Part shown: one piece after another, positions 1 through 8,754 of the stretch | Layout: each line of letters opens with the position of its first letter | Position numbering within the stretch: the first letter of the stretch is position 1 | Source of the DNA: Thermacetogenium phaeum DSM 12270 | GTDB taxonomy: Bacteria; Bacillota; DSM-12270; Thermacetogeniales; Thermacetogeniaceae | NCBI RefSeq assembly: GCF_000305935.1 | Contig: NC_018870.1 | Coordinates: 327,942-391,941 of the forward strand | Direction: 5' to 3' | DNA: 64,000 nt | Notes under the pieces: generated by a model | Seen by the model: only the letters and a program-made list of their open reading frames with translations | Database searches by the model: none | What the model was told of the DNA's origin: nothing | Translations under genes and position numbers: made by a program

Positions 1-1955
1 TTCCCCACTTCGTTTACTCCGATTTGTTCCAGCTTCTCAGCCAGGGTGACCGCACTTTTGACGGCGCTTACCTGGTTTTTAATGGCATCCCCGTCTACTT
101 CAACCTTTGCCGTTGCTCCGTCCGTCCTGACGCTCAAGGCTTCATCCGGGATTTTTGCCAACCGCAGGGAAAGGGCATTGACGGCCTCTGCCAGCTTGCT
201 TTTCAGCTCTTCAGTTGCCTCCGCTGCGCCGAGCTGGTCGAGGAGGTCGCCGATCCCGGTTATTACCTCACCCGGTGTGAGCTTACTCTTTTCCAGGTCT
301 GTCAGGAGATCTGCGATCTCCTCGACGGCAGCGCTCGGGGAAACCGTTCCCGAAGCCGCCCGTTTGACCAGGTCATCCCATTTCGGGGGCGGCTCGTTGA
401 TGTCCTTGCTGTAGTACCAGATGATTCTGTCACCGTCTCTGACGTCGTATTTTGCGGCGGCCACAGACGGTATGTTTCCGTTAACCACATAGCACCAGCC
501 GGCCATGCCGCTTCCGGCCTGGCCGGCAATGGATTCGATGAAATCCGGCCATTGGTCGGACATGCTATAGGGAAGGTCTGTGGCATCCAGGGCCCCCAGA
601 GCCGTCATGCCCCACCTGCTGCCGGCAGAAATCGTGACGGGGCCGGGGCCGTAGAGCAGTTCTCCGTCCATTCCTACAACGGCGATCTCCACCGTGTACG
701 TGCTGGTACCACCCGGCGGTACCGGCGATTTTACGGTCAAGACGGCCGAACCCGTCAGGCCTCCATAGGCTGCACTCACAACTGTGGTTCCCGCCTTCAG
801 GCCCGTCACGAGGCCGTAGGCAACACTGGCGATACTTTGCTCGCCTACAGTCCAAACCGCGTCCTGAGTAACATCGGAGCCGTTGAGCATAGACTTAAAG
901 TAAACTTTCTCTCCAACACTCAGGCTGGCGCTCGTGGGTTCCATGAAGAGCTGGTTTTGCACTCTTCCGCCTAAGAGCCAGTACCCCCACAGCGCCCAGG
1001 TGGCGTCCATGGCGTTTTTGCTGGTGCCGAAGCTTCCGTCGGGGTTGAGGGCGTTGCCGATCAGATAGTCAACAGGGCTCTTGCCTGTGTTACTTGTTAA
1101 AGAAGACGGATCTATTTCCAGAACCTCAAGGGTGGCTACCATCTCCACCGTGTTTATTAGCGGGTCTTCCCAATCAGATACCGCAAAGCTTCCGTCCTCT
1201 TTTTGCTGCTTCTTCAGCCATTGGAGGCCGAGGTCGACTGCTGCTCGTATCTCGGGATCTTCTTTCAGCGGGTCCAGGTAGGAGAGCGCCCTAATGGCTT
1301 GGGCCGTCGTTATAAAATCGGGGTAAAAGACCCCGTCCCAGCTCATGCCCCAGGAACCGTAAACACTTTCGTAAACGGCTTCGGGGATGCTCGCGTAAAC
1401 CTTGTTCTGCGTGCTCAAAATATAATTTCTGGCGTAATCTGTGTTCATCGCGTCGAGCTTGCCGGATCTGCCCAGGAGGTCGTAGGCCGGCATGTCGCTG
1501 TAAACGTTGTAGTCGAAACCGCCGGTGCTCTGCTCCCTGTTTTTCAGCACCTCAAGCAGCTCTTCAGCTAAATCCTGCCGCTCCAGCGCCTGCGCTGCCA
1601 GCAGGTCCTGGGCGAGAACCTTTACCGATACCTCCGGATCGGCGATGTCTTGAGTAATGATCTCGATAACTGCATCTTTAAGGGACGTTCCATCGTGCAG
1701 CCAAGCACTGACGTCGACGCCTGCTTGAGTGAGCGTCCAAACGGCGTACGAGCCTACGGAAGAGTCTCCATTTTTGGCCCCTTCTCTGACGAATTCGTTG
1801 TAGAGATAGTTGGCCGCTCTGTCCGCCAGACCAGATAAATCAGAAGATCCGGCGTGGGCGAAGGGAACCGCCGGGGGAAGTGCCGCAAAAGAGAACGACA
1901 TTACGGCGATGAGCAGTAAGGCGAGGACTCTGAAGCCTTTTCTCCTGGTTGACAT
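1..1955 (-). CDS. Secreted protein with terpenoid-cyclase-like repeats, Ig-like domain and DUF4430 (transcobalamin-like) domain; partial
   Basis: The reading frame is open on the minus strand from an ATG at 1955 to the window edge, about 651 residues, so the C-terminus is missing. A strong AAGGAGG site lies just upstream of the start. Residues 1-36 form a signal peptide (MSTRRKGF followed by a hydrophobic stretch ending near AHAG). Residues about 45-325 contain prenyltransferase/squalene-oxidase-type toroid repeats (for example GLQWLKKQQKEDGSF). Residues about 330-400 look like a bacterial Ig-like (Big_2) domain. Residues about 405-520 match the DUF4430 pattern (WCYVVNG, then DGDRIIWYYS), a fold shared with the C-terminal half of transcobalamin and intrinsic factor. 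The cobalamin riboswitch upstream supports a role in corrinoid capture outside the cell. That role is inference, since DUF4430 also occurs in other surface proteins. Confidence 0.82.
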   Translation of the reverse strand, partial: MSTRRKGFRVLALLLIAVMSFSFAALPPAVPFAHAGSSDLSGLADRAANYLYNEFVREGAKNGDSSVGSYAVWTLTQAGVDVSAWLHDGTSLKDAVIEIITQDIADPEVSVKVLAQDLLAAQALERQDLAEELLEVLKNREQSTGGFDYNVYSDMPAYDLLGRSGKLDAMNTDYARNYILSTQNKVYASIPEAVYESVYGSWGMSWDGVFYPDFITTAQAIRALSYLDPLKEDPEIRAAVDLGLQWLKKQQKEDGSFAVSDWEDPLINTVEMVATLEVLEIDPSSLTSNTGKSPVDYLIGNALNPDGSFGTSKNAMDATWALWGYWLLGGRVQNQLFMEPTSASLSVGEKVYFKSMLNGSDVTQDAVWTVGEQSIASVAYGLVTGLKAGTTVVSAAYGGLTGSAVLTVKSPVPPGGTSTYTVEIAVVGMDGELLYGPGPVTISAGSRWGMTALGALDATDLPYSMSDQWPDFIESIAGQAGSGMAGWCYVVNGNIPSVAAAKYDVRDGDRIIWYYSKDINEPPPKWDDLVKRAASGTVSPSAAVEEIADLLTDLEKSKLTPGEVITGIGDLLDQLGAAEATEELKSKLAEAVNALSLRLAKIPDEALSVRTDGATAKVEVDGDAIKNQVSAVKSAVTLAEKLEQIGVNEVG

Positions 1956-2021
1956 CTGAAAATCCTCCTTTCCTTATTACCGATAGTAGGGAGACTAGAA
2001 GGGAAACCGTTCGACAGCATT

Positions 2022-2050
2022 AAACCCCGGCACTACCGGGACCGGGGTTT
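2022..2050 (-). terminator. Stem-loop between B12 riboswitch and secreted-protein gene
   Basis: CCCCGG at 2025-2030 pairs with CCGGGG at 2042-2047, with T runs on both sides. It lies between the riboswitch and the start codon at 1955, so it is the natural candidate for the intrinsic terminator of the riboswitch expression platform. The U-run on the minus strand is short, so efficiency is uncertain. Confidence 0.55.
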
Positions 2051-2122
2051 TTGTCAGAACACTCTTCGTTCGAACAAAAAAACCACCTCCCTATCTCGCG
2101 TAGAGCAGTGTGATGGACGGAA

Positions 2123-2283
2123 AACAGGCAGGTCTCCTGGCTCGGGTTCATTAGCTCCTGCGCCTTCCCATCCTGGATGCAGGACAGTGGCGTTGTGCAG
2201 GGGCGTCCCCCTCACAGTGGCGCGACCGCGCCGGATTTTCACCGGCTTCCCTTTTCAGCCTTGTGTGACAAGGCCACCTGTTT
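2123..2283 (-). ncRNA. Cobalamin riboswitch (minus strand)
   Basis: Read on the minus strand, this contains the class-defining elements in order: AACAGGTGG (P1 5' arm), GGGAAGCCGGTGAAAATCC, GCGCCACTGTGA (the B12-box region), a second GCCACTG, the GGATGGGAAGGCGC segment, GAGCCAGGAGACCTGCC and the closing CCTGCCTGTT arm. The 5' and 3' ends pair to form P1. It is 168 bases upstream of the secreted DUF4430 protein gene on the same strand, with a stem-loop in between, and would repress that gene when adenosylcobalamin is plentiful. Confidence 0.93.
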
Positions 2284-2421
2284 CCGGGATATTTGATTGT
2301 CGTTCAACCTGTAAGTTCAACAGAACTCGTTAAAATCCTGCCTGCCTTTCCAAAATTTTTTTCGTCCAGCATCTGCCGAAAGCTCCGGGGCAGTGCCGGC
2401 GTCCGCACGCCCCGGCAATTC

Positions 2422-2456
2422 TGCGTATTGACAATACGCATATGCAGGCGTATCCT
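2422..2456 (+). promoter_or_regulatory. Promoter with palindromic operator upstream of mazEF-like pair
   Basis: A consensus -35 TTGACA (2428-2433) and a -10-like TATCCT (2451-2456) are separated by 17 bases. The -35 box sits at the centre of a perfect 9-bp inverted repeat, TGCGTATTGACAATACGCA (2422-2440). An operator overlapping the promoter fits autorepression by the antitoxin-toxin complex, as is usual for type II modules. Confidence 0.65.
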
Positions 2457-2476
2457 CAATACAGGAGGTGCCGGGC

Positions 2477-2698
2477 ATGAAAAGACTGAATATTACGCTT
2501 CCCGAAGAACTGTATCGGGAAATAGAATCCGTACCGAACAAGAGCAGATTGATTGCGGAGGCACTAAAAGAGAAATTAGAAAGAGAGAAAAAGAAAAGAT
2601 TGGCGGAGCTCCTCATCGAGGGATACAGAGCAACGAAGGAAGAAGAGAGAAAGTTGAACGAAGAATGGGAAAATGTAACTTTGGAGGAATGGTCGTAA
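2477..2698 (+). CDS. mazE: MazE-like ribbon-helix-helix antitoxin
   Basis: A 73-residue protein beginning MKRLNITLPEELYREIE, the pattern of a ribbon-helix-helix DNA-binding N-terminus. The charged C-terminal half (about residues 30-73, rich in E, K and R) is the expected toxin-binding tail. The ATG at 2477 is preferred because AGGAGG at 2463-2468 is spaced 8 bases from it; an in-frame GTG at 2468 overlaps that site. The stop is followed after 1 base by the start of the MazF-like toxin, typical of a co-translated type II toxin-antitoxin pair. It probably neutralises the toxin and represses the palindromic promoter upstream. Confidence 0.85.
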   Translation: MKRLNITLPEELYREIESVPNKSRLIAEALKEKLEREKKKRLAELLIEGYRATKEEERKLNEEWENVTLEEWS

Positions 2699-2699
2699 G

Positions 2700-3047
2700 G
2701 TGGATTTTCCAAAGAGGGGCGAGATCTGGCTGGTCTCCTTAGAGCCGACGCTCGGTCGTGAAATAGGCAAGACACGACCGGCATTGGTGATATCCAACGA
2801 TCTCAATAACCAGTATGCCGGAACGATAACAGTTCTTCTGATAACGTCGAAAACGGAAAAGATCTACCCTTTTGAAACTTTTATTTCCGGTGAGGAATCC
2901 GGTCTTCCTAGAGATTCCAAGATTAAATCTAATCAGATCAGGACCGTAGATAAAAGAAGATTGGTTAAATACCTAGCCAGGATTTCGGAAGAAAAACTTA
3001 AGCAAGTGGAGCGAGCAATTCTTATTCATCTCGGTATTGAATGTTAG
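2700..3047 (+). CDS. mazF: MazF/PemK-family endoribonuclease toxin
   Basis: A 115-residue protein with the MazF hallmarks: KRGEIWLVSLEP near the N-terminus, GREIGKTRPALVISND in the first beta-barrel strands, SGLPRDSKIKSNQIRTVDKRRL in the middle and a C-terminal helix. The family cleaves mRNA at short sequence motifs; the catalytic Arg and Thr/Ser of the KTRPALV and IRTVDK segments are present. It starts with GTG one base after the antitoxin stop. Length and motifs look complete, so the module is probably functional. Confidence 0.92.
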   Translation: MDFPKRGEIWLVSLEPTLGREIGKTRPALVISNDLNNQYAGTITVLLITSKTEKIYPFETFISGEESGLPRDSKIKSNQIRTVDKRRLVKYLARISEEKLKQVERAILIHLGIEC

Positions 3048-3371
3048 AGCGTTTTCATCCGGGCGCGTGAGGGCTTTATCTTGTGCATCGCCTGGCTAGA
3101 TAAAGAGGTCTTATTGACCGGCTCAATGCTGAACAGGTGCGGGTGTTCTTTTTTGGTCAGGCGAGACTGTCTTGTCGATGAAGCATCGGGTGAGATGGGA
3201 GGCGGTGCTCTCAAGGGCGAATATAAAGCAGGCGGCCGCTCGCAGTCGGGGCAGCCGCCTGTTGATTAGACCGTAATAAAACTTCTGCTCAAACCTTGTG
3301 AGTTCCGGCAGCAGGTGACAGCCGGGAACCGTTCCGGGTTTCTCCGTTAGGACGGTTTGGGAGGTTATATT
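3048..3371. other. Intergenic stretch, no gene supported
   Basis: No convincing coding region. A GC-rich stem-loop (CAGGCGGC at 3229-3236 with GCCGCCTG at 3254-3261) could end mazEF transcription but has no U-run. The short open frame at 3081-3269 has no family signature. Confidence 0.5.
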
Positions 3372-3575
3372 TCACTTTTTGCTCTTCTGATGGCACCTGA
3401 TGAAGGCCTCGATCGAGCGGTCGTAGGTTCGCTCCACCTCCGCCGGGAAGAAGCACCCCGGCAGTTCGCCGTGCTCCCGATGGTAGGCCACGCACTCGCA
3501 GCAGAGGCCCTTCCTCTCACAGTAGTCGTAGGTGCAGGAGCACTTTTCCAGGTTCTTCTCCTTGCGGCATTCCAC
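3372..3575 (-). CDS. Small Cys-rich DUF6485-like protein
   Basis: A 67-residue soluble protein with conserved-looking cysteines: MECRKEKNLEKCSCTY, then YCERKGLCCECVAYHR, then GELPGCFFPAEVE. The Cys spacing suggests a metal or Fe-S site. Its start is taken as GTG at 3575 because GGAGGT lies about 7 bases upstream; the longer frame starting at 3584 would overlap that site. It resembles the small DUF6485 family of anaerobic Firmicutes and archaea, whose function is unknown. It stands alone between mazEF and the MATE gene. Confidence 0.75.
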   Translation of the reverse strand: MECRKEKNLEKCSCTYDYCERKGLCCECVAYHREHGELPGCFFPAEVERTYDRSIEAFIRCHQKSKK

Positions 3576-3796
3576 AACAACCACCTCCGCATTTAAATGT
3601 CAAAAGCCGCAGACCGCAATAAACAAGTTCGCCGAAAAATGCCTGCTTCCTGTTTCGTTTTTGCGGTTAAGAACTTAATAAAGCCCGCCGCCTTTATGGA
3701 AGGGGTTCCTGCCGAGGCTTTCGAGTCCTCTGACGCTGCAGACCGGGGCGGCCGGCTTTACCGGCTGCGGGAGCTCGGGACGGAAGAACTCCCTTC

Positions 3797-5197
3797 TCAG
3801 CAGTAACGGTGGCGGGTGAATTCCACGGCGGTCATCTGCGCTTCGGCTGCCGACTCCTTTTTGGACAGAAGCTTCATCTCGCGGAAGATGAAGCCGGCGG
3901 TTATCGTGGCCGCAAGGGCATCGGCGATCGGGGCCGTTCTCCACACCCCGTTTATTCCCCAGAAGTGGGGGAGGATGAGGAGCAGGGGGATGAAGAACAG
4001 CACCTGGCGGGAGAGGCTTAAGACCGCCGCCTGCTTCGCCTTGCCGACGGCCTGGAAATAGTGAGAGCAGGTCACCTGAAAGCCGATGATGAAGATCATC
4101 CCGAAAAATACGGTCATGGCGTTGGCCGTCATGCTGATCAGCGCCGTATCCCCTTCGGTGAACAGTCCGGCAATCTTGAGCGGCCACATCTGGATGATCA
4201 GATAGCCGACTATCGAGACGCAGCTGGCGGCGATCACCGCCTTTTTCAGGGTCTCCTTGACCCTGCCGTACTGCCGCGCTCCGTAGTTGAAGCCGATGAT
4301 CGGCTGGGCTCCCTGGCTCAGTCCGAGGACGGGCATCAGCAGCAGACCACCGATGCTCATCATAATGCCTATTGCAGAGAGGCCGAGGTCGCCGCTGTAT
4401 CTCAAGACCGCCTTGTTCAGGAGCACCTGCTGCAGGCAGTTGGCTATCTGCAGGGCAAAGGGGGCGAATCCGATGGAGATTACGTTGAGGATGATCGGCA
4501 GCCGCGGGACGAAGTTCTTCAGCCGCAGCTTAATTAAGCTCCGTCCGGTAAGGTAGTAGCTGAGCACCCAGATGGTAGCGAAGAGCTGGCCGGTGACGGT
4601 GGCGAGGGCCGAGCCCTTGATCCCCATGTGGAAGTGGAAAATGAATACGTAGTTTAAAACCCCGTTGATCAGGGCGCCTAAAACCTGGGTGGACATCGCC
4701 ATGATCGGGTTTCCTTCCGCCCGGATGAAGTTGTTCATTCCCATCCCAAGGCTTCCGAAGACTGAGCCCAGCATGATAATGTGCATGAAGTCGCGGGCAT
4801 AGGGCAGCACCTCATCGTTGGCGCCGAAGAGCCTCAAGATGGGTTCGGGGAAGAAGAAGTAAAGGATTGCAAAGCAGAGAGGCAGCAGGATCAGCAGGAC
4901 CGTGCCGTTGGCTGCCACCGCTTCTGCCTCTTCCTTTTTCTGTTCGCCCAGGCGGATGGAAATCAGGGCCGTCGTTCCTACCCCGATGAGCAGGGAGAGG
5001 GCCATCAGTATGATCATCGGGGGGAAGGCTACGGTTGTGGCGGCAATGGCCAACCGCCCGACTCCGTGTCCGACGAAGACCCGGTCCACGACGTTATAAA
5101 GGGCGTTGCACATCATCCCCGTGATGGCCGGCCAGGAAAAGTGCCACAATAAGCGGCCGACAGGGGCGTGCCCGAGTTCATGGGAGCGCTCATCCAT
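3797..5197 (-). CDS. MATE-family multidrug/cation efflux transporter
   Basis: A 466-residue polytopic membrane protein with about 12 hydrophobic segments. It has the duplicated MATE pattern: PAITGMMCNALYNVVDRVFVG at the start of the first half, and the GLSQGAQPIIGFNYGARQ motif in the second half. It belongs to the MepA/DinF-type branch, exporting drugs or organic cations using a Na+ or H+ gradient. The ATG at 5197 (MDERSHELG) is chosen because AGAGGTG is about 8 bases upstream; a longer frame begins at 5221. A TATAAT element on the minus strand at 5307-5312 may be its -10 box. No partner gene is adjacent. Confidence 0.92.
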   Translation of the reverse strand: MDERSHELGHAPVGRLLWHFSWPAITGMMCNALYNVVDRVFVGHGVGRLAIAATTVAFPPMIILMALSLLIGVGTTALISIRLGEQKKEEAEAVAANGTVLLILLPLCFAILYFFFPEPILRLFGANDEVLPYARDFMHIIMLGSVFGSLGMGMNNFIRAEGNPIMAMSTQVLGALINGVLNYVFIFHFHMGIKGSALATVTGQLFATIWVLSYYLTGRSLIKLRLKNFVPRLPIILNVISIGFAPFALQIANCLQQVLLNKAVLRYSGDLGLSAIGIMMSIGGLLLMPVLGLSQGAQPIIGFNYGARQYGRVKETLKKAVIAASCVSIVGYLIIQMWPLKIAGLFTEGDTALISMTANAMTVFFGMIFIIGFQVTCSHYFQAVGKAKQAAVLSLSRQVLFFIPLLLILPHFWGINGVWRTAPIADALAATITAGFIFREMKLLSKKESAAEAQMTAVEFTRHRYC

Positions 5198-5917
5198 TAC
5201 AATGACACCTCTTTTGTACAACTGCCAGACCGTATTGGAGCGGTTCTTTTTATTATTACTGCCGACTCGTTTGACTTAGACTGTTGGGCTTGAAACATGT
5301 ATAGATATTATATCATAGAATCTCAAGCAACAATGAAAATTTTGGGCGGCCTTTAGGCGACCGTCGTTATAGAGCCGCTTTCAGAACGCTTCCAGAAATG
5401 GTTATGCGGTCTCCTCTGCTGTCCAAGAAAGCGACAACTCCGGATCCTTCATCCTAGTTGAGTGGGTCATCTCTCTCGGGGGTTCCCTTAACTACTTTGC
5501 CACTTTTGTTTACTTGAAAAACAGGTTTTTCTCCTTGGCAGCGGGCAACCGCTGCCGTTTGGGAAGGGGCTCTGTCCTGCCTGCGACTTCCCGGTTCCGG
5601 GCCTTTCTGCAGGTGGTGCCGTGCTGTCCAGCTTCTGCAGTGCCCATTGTGGTGAAGAGACGAGCCGGCAGCTTCCTTATTATCGAGTATGCGGTGGTCA
5701 TCTAACGGCTTCCGGGGAAGAGTAGGAGAGCGGTTTCCAAGTGTAAGACTGGGAAGCGGTGACGATTGGGTATAATTATGGTTAGTTTTAGCAGGAATTT
5801 TATTCATTTGTGGAGAATATATCCTAGGTTACTATATCAATCCCTGGGTCATAAAATCAATAGGGGTTAATAAGGGCTTTATTTTTAAAGATTAAAATTT
5901 GAAAGGAAGGGGGAAAA
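5198..5917. other. Intergenic stretch of about 720 bases, no gene supported
   Basis: Apart from a -10-like TATAAT on the minus strand (5307-5312) for the MATE gene, nothing here is recognisable. Open frames at 5454-5807 and 5514-5705 lack ribosome binding sites and family signatures. The last 100 bases are AT-rich and probably hold the promoter of the following plus-strand genes. Confidence 0.5.
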
Positions 5918-6430
5918 GTGGACGAGCAGCTAATGGCTTTGCAGCTTTGCCTTAATGAAGTTGGCGGATTCAGGATGGACAGCTTTAGCGAGCGCTTAAA
6001 GTACCAGAAGATGGTTTACCTGATGCAGCTGTTCGGAATTGATCTGGGCTACCGTTTTGAGTGGTATCTGCGTGGCCCTTACTGTACAGAGCTTACTGCT
6101 GACGGCTTCGAAATAGACAAACATAGGGAAAGAATGGAAGAATACGTAAAGGATTACGAATTATCGAACGAAGCAAGAGAAAAGCTGGCGCGTTTTAGAG
6201 ATATGATATCTCGACCTCCGGCTGACGGGCTCAGCCAGGAATCTTGGCTGGAGTTGCTGGCTTCTGTGCACTACCTAGCCCAAATCGCATATGTGAAAAA
6301 CCCTGAAGATAGGGAGTATGACAGGGTGAGCGCGAGATTGCGCGGGAAGAAGCCATGGTATAAAAAAGAGCAGATAGCTCAGGCGTGGAGTTTATTAAAA
6401 ACTTATGGCTTGCTTAAAGAGGGACCGTGA
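5918..6430 (+). CDS. YwgA-like protein
   Basis: A 170-residue soluble protein starting at GTG, with GGAAGGGGG about 8 bases upstream. The segment SERLKYQKMVYLMQLFGIDLGYRFEWYLRGPYC resembles Bacillus YwgA and the wider DUF4065/SocA-type fold. The function is unknown. In Bacillus subtilis ywgA is next to ywfO, and here the gene is followed 29 bases later by a YwfO-like HD protein. The conserved pairing suggests the two work together; that is inference. Confidence 0.75.
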   Translation: MDEQLMALQLCLNEVGGFRMDSFSERLKYQKMVYLMQLFGIDLGYRFEWYLRGPYCTELTADGFEIDKHRERMEEYVKDYELSNEAREKLARFRDMISRPPADGLSQESWLELLASVHYLAQIAYVKNPEDREYDRVSARLRGKKPWYKKEQIAQAWSLLKTYGLLKEGP

Positions 6431-7357
6431 GATGAAAGGGGGAGTGGTTTTATTTCTTTATGAGTGAAAAATTTACCCGCATCATAAACGATAATATATA
6501 TGGGGCTATACCGCTTACAGAGGCGGAGTGGGAAGTCATTAACACACCGATATTTCAGCGGTTAAGAAGAATTAGGCAGTTAGGTCTTTCAAGTTATGTA
6601 TTTCCTACCGCAGAGCACACCCGATTTAGCCACTCGTTGGGTGTTCTTTTTATTATGGGGAAAATAACTGAGCTTCTACACCAAAAGGGTATCCTGAATG
6701 AAGACGATGTAAGAAAACTTCGTATGGCTTCTCTCTTGCATGACATTGGACATTACCCGCTTTCTCATGTTGGAGAGGCTGTTTTTATGCGCATACAATT
6801 TGAAGAAGAACAGGTGATCCGGAAAAAGAGTTCTTTTTCCGATGAAAATGATTTAACAAAAGCGGGCAGGAGATACCGTATCAAATCTGTCAGCCATGAG
6901 CGTGTTGGCACAGAAATAATTACAAAACACCACAAGATTGTGAATATTCTTAAGAAATATGACTTTGATCCTGTAGAGCTGGCAAAAATTATCAACGGGG
7001 AGCATGAAGGCAATATTATTTACAACCAGCTAATGCATTCGAGCTTAGATGCCGACAGATTGGATTATTTGCTGCGTGATGCAACCCATACAGGTGTTCG
7101 TTATGGTTTGGTAGACTTTGACTATCTTATTAGACATTTTGAAGTTGGTGAGGAAAAAGATACAAAGGGCAAACCCGTAAAGGTGATAGGCGTTTCTCAA
7201 AAAACCACACATGTTCTCGAACATTATTTGACAGCGCGATACTTCCTTTATTCGCAGGTGATTTTTCATAAAACGGTAGTTGCTTTTGAAATCTTAGCGA
7301 AGGCTTTATTGTATTATGCTTCCAAAAGTGGGATGTTAGGTGGCGATTGGTTTAGGA

Positions 7358-8754
7358 AAGTAGTGTCCATTATGATGGTGTAAAATTGATGGCTTGAAGC
7401 AGGAGAGCCACCCCTCCCTCTGGTAGATAAGAAGTGGCTTAATCTTAATCATCAGGAGGGAGAAAAGATGGCTCACTACCAGGTTACCGTAGACTGTGAT
7501 CTCTTGCAAGGATTATTTATTCGGGATGATGGATTGGCTCGGTTGGTGGAGAACATCGTGAATCAGATACTCGATGCTCAGGCTACCGAACAACTCAGGG
7601 CCAAGCCATACGAACGTACCGAAGAGCGGCAGGGGTACCGCAACGGGTATCGGGATAAGCTGCTCAAGTCTCGCGTAGGAGAACTTACGCTTATGGTTCC
7701 CCGTCTCCGGAGCGGGCACTTCTCCACGGAGCTTTTCGAGCGGTACCAGCGGAGCGAGCAGGCGCTCTTGCTGGCCATGGTCGAGATGGTCGTGAACGGC
7801 GTATCCACCAGGAAGGTAAGGGCGGTTGTTGATGAACTATGCGGCACGGAGTTCTCCAAATCCACCGTATCCAGCCTGTGCAAAAGACTGGACGACATCG
7901 TAAAGGAGTGGAACGAGCGAGATTTGAGCAGCCAGGAATACCCATTTCTCCTGGTAGATGCCATTGTCATCCGGGTGCGTAAAGGCGGCCGGGTACGGCT
8001 TTCAAGCGTACTTCTCGCTACAGGGATCAACCGGGAGGGATACCGGGAGATTTTAGGGCTTATGCTCGGGGATAGCGAATCAGAGGCTGCTTGGTCGGAG
8101 TTCTTCGGCCGGCTCAAGGAGCGCGGTCTCAAGGGAGTGGACTTGGTTGTTTCGGATGATCACAAGGGCTTGATCAATGCGATAGAAACCCACTTCCAAG
8201 GAGCGACATGGCAGCGGTGCCAGACCCACTTTATCCGGAACATCCTGGACGCCTGTCCTAAGAGCCTCCAGGGCGACCTGCACGGGCGACTGCGGTTGAT
8301 CTTCGACGCGCCGGATATGGAGACGGCCAGGCGGTTGCTGAACGAAACGATAGAGGCCTTTGGCGCCCGGGCGCCAAAGGCGGTAGAGCGACTTGAAGCT
8401 GGTTTCGAGGACGCAATGGCGGTGATGGCACTACCAGGGCGCTACCGGAAGCGGCTGCGCACCACCAATGGAGTCGAGCGGCTCAACCAGGAGATCCGCC
8501 GGCGGGAGCGGGTGATCCGAATCTTCCCTAACGAGGAGTCGGCTGTGAGACTGATCGGAGCAGTGCTTGTAGAGATCGACGAGGTGTGGACCACAGGAAA
8601 GCGCTACTTTGATATGGCAGAGTATTGGGAGTGGAAGGCTAACACAGAAAAACAGCAGAAGGAGGTGAATAATGCCGATACCCAGGTAAATGTAGCTTAA
8701 AACGGGGTGATCTTATCTGCCAGAGGGAATTTACACACAAATTTGGACTTGACC
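7358..8754 (+). mobile_element. Complete IS256-family insertion sequence with 8-bp target duplication
   Basis: The element is bounded by GTTTAGGA at 7350-7357 and again at 8755-8762, an 8-bp target-site duplication. The ends form an imperfect inverted repeat of about 26 bases: the left end contains GTCCATTATGATGGTGTAA, and the right end read inward contains GTCCAAATTTGTGTGTAA. This is the IS256-type end (AGTCC followed by GTGTAAAA). It is about 1.4 kb and carries one intact transposase gene. It splits a HD-phosphohydrolase gene. Decayed relatives are found at 31503-31965. Confidence 0.93.
7468..8700 (+). CDS. IS256-family (mutator-type) DDE transposase
   Basis: A 410-residue protein, full length for the family. 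It has EERQGYRNGYRDKLLKSRVG and the invariant GVSTRKV region. The catalytic acidic residues are the D of LLVDAIVIRVR, the D pair of LVVSDDHKG, and the E of VERLNQEIRRRERVIRIFP. GGAGGGAGAAAAG precedes the ATG. No frameshift is seen, so the element may be active. Confidence 0.96.
   Translation: MAHYQVTVDCDLLQGLFIRDDGLARLVENIVNQILDAQATEQLRAKPYERTEERQGYRNGYRDKLLKSRVGELTLMVPRLRSGHFSTELFERYQRSEQALLLAMVEMVVNGVSTRKVRAVVDELCGTEFSKSTVSSLCKRLDDIVKEWNERDLSSQEYPFLLVDAIVIRVRKGGRVRLSSVLLATGINREGYREILGLMLGDSESEAAWSEFFGRLKERGLKGVDLVVSDDHKGLINAIETHFQGATWQRCQTHFIRNILDACPKSLQGDLHGRLRLIFDAPDMETARRLLNETIEAFGARAPKAVERLEAGFEDAMAVMALPGRYRKRLRTTNGVERLNQEIRRRERVIRIFPNEESAVRLIGAVLVEIDEVWTTGKRYFDMAEYWEWKANTEKQQKEVNNADTQVNVA

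Noticed and set aside
24-974. 316-residue plus-strand open frame
   Set aside because: It is the antisense shadow of the secreted DUF4430 protein on the minus strand, which has a signal peptide, ribosome binding site and recognisable domains.
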